DNA of 5,201 nucleotides, from positions 1 through 5,201 of the forward strand of contig DQZA01000155.1 in the NCBI GenBank assembly GCA_011042035.1, in the 5' to 3' direction. A model generated the notes under the pieces. It did not search any database and was not told the DNA's origin. It saw only the letters and a list, made by a program, of their open reading frames with translations. The DNA is from Desulfobacteraceae bacterium (lineage in GTDB: Bacteria > Desulfobacterota > DSM-4660 > Desulfatiglandales > Desulfatiglandaceae). Made by a program: the position numbers and the translations under genes. Shown piece by piece: positions 1 to 4,549 of this stretch; position 1 is the first letter of the stretch; every line of letters begins with the position of its first letter.

Positions 1-392
1 CTATGAAAAAACAGGGGATATGGATAGAGGTTACCACCCTGCTAATACCCGGAAAGAATGACTCTCCTGAGGAACTACGGGAAATTGCCCGGTTCCTTGC
101 TGATCTTGACCAGGACATCCCCTGGCATGTAAGCCGTTTTCACCCAACTTACAGGCTTACCGATGCACCACCCACACCGCCACGTACCGTAAGGATGGCA
201 AGGGACATTGGCTATGAGATGGGCCTCCGTTACGTCTATACCGGGAATTTGCCAGGCGATGAAGGGGAGCATACAAAATGTCATAATTGCGGCGAATTGC
301 TTATAGACCGCCTTGGCTTCTATGTGAGAAACAACAGGATCAAGAACAATACCTGCCCTTCGTGTGGAGTGCTGATACCCGGGGTCTGGTAA
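1..392 (+). CDS. amrS: AmmeMemoRadiSam-system radical SAM enzyme, C-terminal part
   Basis: This is the 3' end of a gene that begins outside the window, so the Met codon at position 3 is internal. About 129 residues are visible, whereas the family is usually about 330-350. The N-terminal CxxxCxxC iron-sulfur motif is therefore not seen. What remains matches the end of the radical SAM barrel: the IPWHVSRFHPTYR block (about residues 39-51 of the visible part), then RYVYTGNLPG (76-85). A C-terminal zinc-ribbon-like tail follows, with paired cysteines at 93/96 and 118/121, ending in IPGVW as is typical of the family. The enzyme belongs to the conserved AmmeMemoRadiSam trio (AMMECR1, Memo-like, radical SAM), whose reaction is poorly known. 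The partners would lie upstream or elsewhere. The stop is TAA at 390-392 and no hairpin terminator follows directly. Family assignment is confident; the symbol is less so. Confidence 0.88.
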   Translation, partial: MKKQGIWIEVTTLLIPGKNDSPEELREIARFLADLDQDIPWHVSRFHPTYRLTDAPPTPPRTVRMARDIGYEMGLRYVYTGNLPGDEGEHTKCHNCGELLIDRLGFYVRNNRIKNNTCPSCGVLIPGVW

Positions 393-473
393 ATTAAATT
401 GATTTTATGCCAGGTGACTGCTAATCTGCTTGAGAGCTGGAGAGGGCTCCAAAAGGGTTTTTTCCAGCTTGCT

Positions 474-526
474 CCCCGCTGAAAACCTTTGGCCTTCTTC
501 CATTCAGCGGGGGCAAAAATACCCCC
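474..526. other. Two mutually exclusive hairpins
   Basis: CCCCGCTGAA (474-483) and TTCAGCGGGG (503-512) form a perfect 10-bp stem with a 19-nt loop. GGGGG (509-513) can instead pair with CCCCC (522-526) across an 8-nt loop. Both stems need bases 509-512, so only one can form at a time in a transcript. No T-tract follows either stem closely, so this is not a classical terminator. The pairing is seen directly; a switching role is only a possibility. Confidence 0.5.
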
Positions 527-527
527 G

Positions 528-551
528 GGCGTAGGGCGCGAGGCGTAAGGC
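528..551. repeat. Short degenerate heptamer tandem repeat
   Basis: Three and a half imperfect copies of a 7-base unit, GGCGTAG, GGCGCGA, GGCGTAA and GGC, run head to tail and are followed by six T residues at 552-557. The unit is GC-rich and purine-biased, unlike the flanking sequence. It lies inside the inverted-repeat element and supports the view that this stretch is not coding. Confidence 0.5.
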
Positions 552-631
552 TTTTTTGAAGAATTGTGGTCACTTTGACCTGGCATAGTAAGCCTCAACC
601 TGAAGCCCTGCTTGCACGATGGAGATGATGA

Positions 632-784
632 ATGAAAAAAGAAGATGAAGTTGCCGTGAAAGTGGCCAAGGAAATCGTCATAAAATTCATTGAGGTGGGA
701 AGGCTTTCATTGAATTCCTTTAACGAGGCATGGAAGCAAGTATTTGAGACGGTGCGCGAATCCATCACTGACGACAAGGCCTAA
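632..784 (+). CDS. Small conserved-looking protein of unknown function, 50 aa
   Basis: ATG at 632 to TAA at 782-784 encodes 50 residues, beginning MKKEDEVAVKVAKEIVIK and ending ESITDDKA. A GGAG Shine-Dalgarno at 621-624 stands 7 bases before the ATG, and no other frame here has such a signal. The protein is charged and looks fully helical. The pattern is an amphipathic helix (about residues 5-20), a turn around GRLSLNSF (23-30), then a second helix (about 31-45). It has no signal peptide, cysteine motif or membrane segment. The overall pattern vaguely recalls short helical N-terminal regions of MucR/Ros-type regulators, but there is no zinc finger, so I do not assign a function. It is convergent with truA, 9 bp apart. 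I judge the gene probably real; its role is unknown. Confidence 0.65.
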   Translation: MKKEDEVAVKVAKEIVIKFIEVGRLSLNSFNEAWKQVFETVRESITDDKA

Positions 785-793
785 AAAACAGTG

Positions 794-1540
794 TCAATAG
801 ATCACCTTCACCAGAAAAAGTCCGTTTGGTGGAGCCTTTACTCCCGCCCTTTCTCTTGCCCTTGACTCCATTATATCGTCAAAATCCCTCACGCTGATCT
901 TACCCAGGCCTGCGGCCACAACAGTTCCCACGATATTCCGCACCATGTGGCGCAGGAAGCCATCTGCCTCAAAAAGCATGATAAGCCGCGATGGGTTTGC
1001 CCCACGCGCCAGCTCGGCTCGAAAAACCGTTCTCACGGGATTGCGGTTCCCGCTACCAGATGAGCGAAAGGCCGAAAAGTCGTGCTTTCCCTTTATCAAC
1101 GAAAGACACTGGGCCATTGCCTCGGTATCAAGGGGTATGGGAATGTGCCACTCATATCTTTGGGCAAAAATATCGGGCTCCAAAGCATTTAGAATTCTAT
1201 ACGCATAGATTTTGCCCTTCGCGCTGTAACGGGAGTGAAAGTCATGGGAGACCTCATCTGCTTTGAGGACCTGGATATCTTTTGGCAAAATTGAATTAAG
1301 GCCCTTCCTCAGTCCCTCCAATGGTACAGAGGAGCGCGTGGTGAAATTGCAAACCTGGCCCAGCGCGTGCACGCCCGAGTCTGTCCTGCCAGCCCCGATA
1401 ATCTTAACCCTGTGGCAGACGATCTTACTCACAGACTGCTCGAGTACTTCCTGGATGCTCCCCTGGCCCACCTGTCTTTGCCAGCCGTGGTATTTGGTGC
1501 CTTCGTAGGCCACCACAAGCTTGATATTGCGGTGGGGCAA
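794..1540 (-). CDS. truA: tRNA pseudouridine synthase A
   Basis: TruA converts uridines 38-40 in the anticodon stem-loop of many tRNAs to pseudouridine in the cytoplasm. The protein has 248 residues from the TTG start proposed here, near the E. coli length of 270. With numbering from an alternative GTG at 1549 (251 aa), the landmarks are YHGWQRQ at 20-26, the catalytic loop GAGRTDSGVHALGQ at 52-65 with nucleophile Asp57, a K-x-Y-x-Y segment (KIYAY) at 113-117, HDFSAF at 156-161, FLRHMVRNIVGT at 198-209 and APPNGLF near the C terminus. All hallmark residues are intact. The start is debatable: AGGAGG at 1554-1549 runs into the GTG and leaves no spacing, but sits 8 bases before TTG at 1540-1538. 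Starting there gives MPHRNIKLVVAYEG, a natural N terminus. It lies downstream of the rpsI terminator and its own promoter is not obvious. Confidence 0.95.
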   Translation of the reverse strand: MPHRNIKLVVAYEGTKYHGWQRQVGQGSIQEVLEQSVSKIVCHRVKIIGAGRTDSGVHALGQVCNFTTRSSVPLEGLRKGLNSILPKDIQVLKADEVSHDFHSRYSAKGKIYAYRILNALEPDIFAQRYEWHIPIPLDTEAMAQCLSLIKGKHDFSAFRSSGSGNRNPVRTVFRAELARGANPSRLIMLFEADGFLRHMVRNIVGTVVAAGLGKISVRDFDDIMESRARERAGVKAPPNGLFLVKVIY

Positions 1541-1548
1541 GTTCTTCA

Positions 1549-1554
1549 CCTCCT
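1549..1554 (-). promoter_or_regulatory. Shine-Dalgarno that favours a TTG start for truA
   Basis: On the minus strand this is AGGAGG, a full anti-16S match continued by TG. Its last G is the first base of the GTG candidate, which is therefore too close to be used by this site. The TTG at 1540-1538 is 8 bases downstream, the usual spacing. This argues for initiation at the TTG. Confidence 0.7.
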
Positions 1555-1601
1555 GAAATGGTACCAGAGTGGTTGGATCCTCTTGGCGCTGCTTCCTAGA
1601 A

Positions 1602-1628
1602 GAAAAAAAGAGCCCTGTTCAGGGCTCT
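1602..1628 (-). terminator. Rho-independent terminator after rpsI
   Basis: Read on the minus strand, AGAGCCCTG (1628-1620) pairs with CAGGGCTCT (1617-1609) to give about 8 bp around a tight 4-base loop. A run of seven T residues (1608-1602) follows. It lies about 55 bp after the rpsI stop and separates the ribosomal protein operon from truA. Confidence 0.9.
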
Positions 1629-1683
1629 AATAAAACTCTCATCAAGGTAGAATCGAGTTGGAAAACATCTATGGGTATTTGCC

Positions 1684-2076
1684 TTATCGCTTGGAGTATT
1701 GGAACCTCGCGCGTGCGCCACGTTGACCGTATTTTTTCCTTTCTTTCATTCTCGGATCTCGGGTCAAGAATCCACCTCGTTTCAAGGGCTCTCGTAACTC
1801 CGGATCAAGGCTCGCCAGGGCGCGGCTTATCCCGTGGCGTATGGCGCCGGCCTGCCCTGATATTCCCCCACCCCTTACGTTAACTTTAATATCGAATTGA
1901 CCCTCTTTCTCTGTTACTCTTAGAGGTTCAATAATCATCATCCTATCAGTTTCTCTGGCAAGGTATTCTTCCATAGGGCGGTTGTTGACTGTTATCTTGC
2001 CAGACCCGGGTTTCATCCAAACCCGCGCTACGGCGGCCTTTCTTTTTCCTACTGCGTGAATAAGTTGTTGAGCCAT
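1684..2076 (-). CDS. rpsI: 30S ribosomal protein S9
   Basis: S9 (uS9) is a small-subunit head protein whose C-terminal tail reaches the P-site tRNA. The product is 130 residues, the same length as in E. coli. Visible hallmarks are GKRKAAVARVW at 10-20, the VRGGGISGQAGAIRHGISRAL core at about 67-87 with its family-typical glycine-rich turn, and the basic tail LTRDPRMKERKKYGQRGA leading to the terminal SKR that contacts tRNA. The start is ATG at 2076-2074 with GGAG at 2086-2083, spaced 6 bases. The rplM stop TAA (2079-2077) directly abuts this ATG, so the two genes are surely co-transcribed and probably translationally coupled, as in the widespread rplM-rpsI pair. The operon ends at the terminator at 1602-1628. 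Confidence 0.98.
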   Translation of the reverse strand: MAQQLIHAVGKRKAAVARVWMKPGSGKITVNNRPMEEYLARETDRMMIIEPLRVTEKEGQFDIKVNVRGGGISGQAGAIRHGISRALASLDPELREPLKRGGFLTRDPRMKERKKYGQRGARARFQYSKR

Positions 2077-2511
2077 TTAAATCTCCAACTCCTGCGGTTT
2101 TTGTGCCTCATGAGGATGGTCGGGACCTGCGTAAATTTTCAGCTTCTTAAGTTGGCGTCGGCCAAGGCTATTCTTCGGTAGCATACCCCTCACCGCATGA
2201 CGCAAAATTTCCTCTGGTTTAGTCTCCAACAATTTCTTGGCAGAACGCTTTTTCAACCCACCCATGTACCCACTATAGCGGTAATAACATTTATTATCCA
2301 ACTTACTTCCCGTGAGAACAACCTTGTCGGCATTCACCACCACGATGAAATCCCCAGTATCGGCATGGGGGGTAAATATGGGCTTGTGTTTACCGCGAAG
2401 ACGCATTGCTATCTGGGTGGCAAGCCTACCCAGAACCTTCCCCTTCGCATCCACCAAATACCATCTCTTGTCAACTTCGGATTCTTTTGCTACAAATGTT
2501 TTCATAGCCAT
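2077..2511 (-). CDS. rplM: 50S ribosomal protein L13
   Basis: L13 (uL13) is an early-assembling large-subunit protein. The product is 144 residues, close to the E. coli 142. Hallmarks are RWYLVDAKGKVLGRLAT at about 16-32, RGKHKPIFTPHADTGDF at 39-55, AVRGMLPKNSLGR at 106-118 and HPHEAQKP at 132-139. Two in-frame ATGs are possible, at 2511 and 2505. I prefer 2511 because AAGGTGG at 2523-2517 lies 5 bases before it, although the second would give the more usual MKTF start. A sigma70-like promoter at 2570-2542 lies just upstream and leaves a leader of only about 25 bases. There is no room for a long autoregulatory leader such as those known for L13 in some Firmicutes. It is the first gene of the rplM-rpsI operon. 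Confidence 0.98.
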   Translation of the reverse strand: MAMKTFVAKESEVDKRWYLVDAKGKVLGRLATQIAMRLRGKHKPIFTPHADTGDFIVVVNADKVVLTGSKLDNKCYYRYSGYMGGLKKRSAKKLLETKPEEILRHAVRGMLPKNSLGRRQLKKLKIYAGPDHPHEAQKPQELEI

Positions 2512-2541
2512 TTACACCACCTTAAAAGATCGAAAGTATTC

Positions 2542-2570
2542 TTTTTACGGAAGGTGGTGGTGAATGTCAA
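2542..2570 (-). promoter_or_regulatory. Sigma70-like promoter for rplM-rpsI
   Basis: On the minus strand a perfect -35 TTGACA (2570-2565) is followed by a 17-bp spacer and TAAAAA (2547-2542), which matches the -10 consensus at 4 of 6 positions. Initiation would fall near 2535, about 25 bases before the rplM ATG. Its -35 box lies 21 bp from that of the divergent tRNA promoter. Confidence 0.65.
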
Positions 2571-2591
2571 GGAAATTCTCTCAAAAACCTA

Positions 2592-2620
2592 TTGACAACT
2601 GCTCGTGGTGCTGCTATTTA
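2592..2620 (+). promoter_or_regulatory. Sigma70-like promoter for the tRNA-Arg/tRNA-Lys operon
   Basis: A perfect TTGACA (2592-2597), a 17-bp spacer and TATTTA (2615-2620), which matches the -10 consensus at 4 of 6 positions. Initiation would fall near 2627, about 8 bases before the first tRNA. The stretch between the -10 and the start is AT-rich, so it lacks the GC-rich discriminator expected of a strongly stringent-controlled stable-RNA promoter. Confidence 0.75.
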
Positions 2621-2634
2621 TTACTTAATTTTAG

Positions 2635-2711
2635 GCGCCTGTAGCTCAGTTGGATAGAGCGCCGGGCTTCGAACCCGTAGGCCGCAGGTTCGAGTCCTGC
2701 CAGGCGCGCCA
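2635..2711 (+). tRNA. tRNA-Arg (anticodon UCG)
   Basis: A complete cloverleaf of 77 nt including encoded CCA. Acceptor GCGCCTG (2635-2641) pairs with CAGGCGC (2701-2707), with discriminator G2708 and CCA at 2709-2711. The D stem is GCTC/GAGC (2644-2647 with 2657-2660). The anticodon loop is CTTCGAA (2667-2673), which places TCG at positions 34-36, so it reads CGA. The T arm is GCAGG-TTCGAGT-CCTGC (2684-2700). The first anticodon-stem pair (C2662 with T2678) is mismatched, leaving four GC pairs. It is the first gene of a two-tRNA operon. Confidence 0.96.
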
Positions 2712-2743
2712 GTAAGTAACAGATCGCAAAATTTGGATCTTAT

Positions 2744-2819
<76 letters not shown>

Positions 2820-2827
2820 CGAAAATC

Positions 2828-2861
2828 AAGGGCTTAGGCAAAAAGCTTAAGTCCTTTTTTT
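2828..2861 (+). terminator. Rho-independent terminator of the tRNA operon
   Basis: AAGGGCTTAGGC (2828-2839) pairs with GCTTAAGTCCTT (2845-2856) in a 12-bp stem with two GU pairs and an AAAAA loop. A run of seven T residues (2855-2861) follows. This closes the tRNA-Arg/tRNA-Lys unit. Confidence 0.92.
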
Positions 2862-3212
2862 GACTTTAGATCCTTATATCCTGCCGTCCGCCACTGCAGG
2901 TACGTGCCCCCTATCATCTGCTTCTTGGCGACCTAGCCCACAGGCCTTATCCCCTCGCCTGCCGGACATTCGAACAGGTAGGCAGGACCACTTAGTTGCC
3001 AATCTGAAAAATACCCTGAGGTCTCCACCTGGTGATATGCCGATAGTAGAAAGCTCCGGGGTCTTACTTCTTGTTTCTTTTATGGAGTACATTGTAAACA
3101 TTTTCCAAATGACAAACGTAATAAGACATAAAGACGTTCGACAAAAAGGCTAACAGAAAGGAATGTTGAACCTGTCCAGGGCAACAATCCCTCCTTCCTA
3201 TTCAGAAAAAAG
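2862..3212. other. Non-coding gap with several inverted repeats, function unknown
   Basis: No open frame here has a ribosome binding site or a recognisable product. The first part (2879-3062) has structure. TCCTGCC at 2879-2885 and CCTGCC at 2958-2963 can each pair with GGCAGG(A) at 2981-2987. ACCCTG (3013-3018) can pair with CGGGGT (3057-3062), and AGGT/ACCT forms a small hairpin at 3019-3030. The part from about 3065 onward is AT-richer and plain. The stretch may be a structured RNA, a decayed dispersed repeat or a gene remnant; I recognise none of these. It begins right after the tRNA terminator, so it is not part of that transcript. Confidence 0.4.
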
Positions 3213-3241
3213 TTGAAAAGCTATGGATCAGGTCTTAAATA
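3213..3241 (+). promoter_or_regulatory. Possible promoter for the rubrerythrin operon
   Basis: TTGAAA (3213-3218), a 17-bp spacer and TAAATA (3236-3241) form a weak sigma70-like pair, with the -10 matching at only 3 of 6 positions. A better isolated -10-like GATAAT lies at 3251-3256 but lacks a matching -35. The site is about 44 bp before the rubrerythrin start. I see no clean PerR or Fur operator here. Confidence 0.35.
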
Positions 3242-3284
3242 AGGTAATAAGATAATACAAGTTGAACTTAGCAAGGAAGGATAT

Positions 3285-3785
3285 ATGTCTTCTAAGGGTG
3301 AAAAAAACCTAGCCATAGCATTTGCCGCTGAGTCAAAGGCTGCTGCCCGAAATGCAGCATTTGCCCAGAAGGCCCAGGCAGAAGGATATTCACAGATCGC
3401 ACGGCTGTTCAGGGCGGTCTCAGATGCAGAATCGGTTCACGCCCGCCGCTACCTTATGCTCATGCGCGGAAAAATCGGCTCGACCGAGGAAAATCTGAAG
3501 ACTGCCTTTAAAAATGAGATTACGGCCAACGAGGATGAATACCCCAAACTAATTAAGGACGCGGTCGAAGAAGGATTGAAGCCCATTGAAAAGGCCTTTT
3601 CTCAATCAAGGGACGTGGAGGACAGACATGCAGAGCTATACAAAAAGGCCATGAATGACATGCTCTCTGAAAGGGAAACGGTCTACTACGTTTGCCAGGT
3701 TTGTGGTTACATAGCTGAAGACAGCCCACCGGAGAATTGTCCTGTATGTGGGGCGGTAAAGGGTAAATTCAAGAAAGTCGCCTAA
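3285..3785 (+). CDS. rbr: Rubrerythrin
   Basis: Rubrerythrins are cytoplasmic non-haem di-iron proteins that reduce hydrogen peroxide in anaerobes, with electrons passed through a rubredoxin domain. This 166-residue protein has both parts. The ferritin-like four-helix domain (about 1-130) carries Glu16, Glu49-x-x-His52, Glu78 and Glu112-x-x-His115. The C-terminal rubredoxin domain (about 134-166) has Cys137/140 and Cys152/155. It is shorter than the 191-residue Desulfovibrio vulgaris protein, mainly in the link between the two helix pairs. Aligned on the shared Tyr-Pro (86-87), the ligand corresponding to D. vulgaris Glu97 is Ala81 here, so the site appears to have six protein ligands, as in ferritin-like proteins. 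The start ATG has AAGGA at 3273-3277, spaced 7 bases. The lipoprotein gene follows after 11 bp, so the two are probably co-transcribed. The family call is firm; the peroxidase activity is inferred. Confidence 0.95.
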   Translation: MSSKGEKNLAIAFAAESKAAARNAAFAQKAQAEGYSQIARLFRAVSDAESVHARRYLMLMRGKIGSTEENLKTAFKNEITANEDEYPKLIKDAVEEGLKPIEKAFSQSRDVEDRHAELYKKAMNDMLSERETVYYVCQVCGYIAEDSPPENCPVCGAVKGKFKKVA

Positions 3786-3796
3786 GGAGGAAAGCT

Positions 3797-4525
3797 GTGA
3801 AAAAGACAATACTTTTTTCATTTGTAATCGTGGCGTTCCTTTTTGCAGGAGCGTGTTCTACTTACAAACCAAAACCTTTGCCATTTAAGGCCCCTTCTGC
3901 ATACCCAAATGCAAGGAAGGTAGCAGGTGCGGTGGTGGCCGCCAAGGCCTATGACAACCCCATTGAAGCCAAGGAGGCCTTTGGGTTTGACATCTTGGCA
4001 GCAGGACTCATGCCGGTCCAGGTCGTCTTTGACAACCAGGGGCCTCACCACATAATGGTTAACCCGCGCCAGACATTTCTCGAGGATGCCCAAGGCAACC
4101 TATGGCCTATACTGGAAAAGAAACTTGCCTACGATAGGGCATCAAAGTATGCCGAGACAAAGCATATCTTCAAGCAGGGGGCCTATTCAGGCTTTCTTGC
4201 AGGTACCGCAGGAGCAGTTATAGGGGCTGCCATTGGAGTAGTAACCGGCGATAATGTCCTTTCTTCTGCTGGAAAAGGGGCAGCAGTGGGTGCTGCAGCA
4301 GGGGGCACAGCAGGAGGCCTTTCGGCTTACGGCTCAGGAGAGGCGCGCCGCGTGATCGTGGGGGATCTTCGTATGAAGTCCCTTAGAAATAAAGACATTA
4401 GCCCGGGAACCCTGGCTCATGGTTTTCTATTCTTCCCAGCAGAGGCAAAGAAGGCCCGTGGCCTAAGGCTTCAGCTAGTAGACGAGGATACGGATCAGAA
4501 GTACACGGTGAGATTTCTTTTCTAG
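3797..4525 (+). CDS. Glycine-zipper lipoprotein of unknown function
   Basis: A 242-residue predicted lipoprotein. The start is GTG at 3797 with AAGGAGG at 3784-3790, spaced 6 bases; this site overlaps the rubrerythrin stop. The signal peptide is MKKT followed by a hydrophobic core (5-16) and the lipobox AGAC with lipidated Cys20. Residues after the Cys are Ser-Thr, without the Asp that favours inner-membrane retention in enterobacteria, so an outer-membrane location is plausible. Residues about 60-105 (FGFDILAAGLMPVQVVFDN onward) look like beta strands of an Ig-like fold. Residues about 128-178 are a glycine/alanine-rich zipper able to form a membrane-inserting helical hairpin. Residues about 183-242 return to beta-like sequence with a PGTLAHGFLFFP turn. 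The zipper therefore seems inserted within a beta domain. I do not recognise a characterised family member. Pairing with rubrerythrin hints at envelope or redox stress, but this is inference. Confidence 0.8.
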   Translation: MKKTILFSFVIVAFLFAGACSTYKPKPLPFKAPSAYPNARKVAGAVVAAKAYDNPIEAKEAFGFDILAAGLMPVQVVFDNQGPHHIMVNPRQTFLEDAQGNLWPILEKKLAYDRASKYAETKHIFKQGAYSGFLAGTAGAVIGAAIGVVTGDNVLSSAGKGAAVGAAAGGTAGGLSAYGSGEARRVIVGDLRMKSLRNKDISPGTLAHGFLFFPAEAKKARGLRLQLVDEDTDQKYTVRFLF

Positions 4526-4549
4526 CTGAAAGATAGGCGTGCCCTTAGC

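Larger units (their letters stand above)
406..587. repeat. Inverted-repeat-bounded, highly structured non-coding element (structured RNA or MITE-like)
   Basis: A perfect 10-bp inverted repeat, TATGCCAGGT at 406-415 and ACCTGGCATA at 578-587, encloses about 160 bp with no convincing gene. Inside are an AGCTGGA/TCCAGCT pair (435-441 with 463-469), a 10-bp hairpin (474-483 with 503-512) and a heptamer-like tandem repeat (528-551). The closing stem can be extended inward in RNA by pairing about 416-431 with 559-571, with bulges. This gives a rod-like fold about 180 nt long, a size and shape reminiscent of 6S RNA. I do not see a family-defining sequence, so that identity is not claimed. The alternative is a miniature inverted-repeat element flanked by TA. 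It starts 14 bp after the radical SAM gene stop. The inverted repeats are direct observation; the nature of the element is undecided. Confidence 0.45.

Noticed and set aside
320..598. Minus-strand open frame of 92 codons across the inverted-repeat element
   Set aside because: It overlaps the end of the radical SAM gene, has a composition dictated by the repeats, and shows no recognisable domain.
595..777. Minus-strand open frame antisense to the small 50-aa gene
   Set aside because: The plus-strand frame has a well-placed Shine-Dalgarno and a protein-like sequence; the antisense product is low-complexity Ser/Thr-rich.
2197..2595. Plus-strand frame antisense to rplM
   Set aside because: It is a shadow of the well-conserved L13 gene with no independent signals.
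2884..2910. CCGCCACTGCAGG looked like part of a cobalamin riboswitch core
   Set aside because: The other conserved blocks of that riboswitch are absent, and a tRNA-operon terminator lies directly upstream.
2874..3101. Minus-strand open frame of 75 codons in the same gap
   Set aside because: It has no convincing start signal or family. It could be a remnant or repeat-derived frame, but nothing supports translation.
2860..3153. Plus-strand open frame of 97 codons after the tRNA operon
   Set aside because: It begins with a TTG inside the terminator T-tract, lacks a ribosome site and gives an implausible Pro/Ser-rich protein.
3233..3262. AT-rich TAA/ATA repeats before rubrerythrin, considered as a PerR or Fur operator
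   Set aside because: No 7-1-7 inverted repeat matching either consensus can be drawn; only loose direct ATAAG repeats are present.
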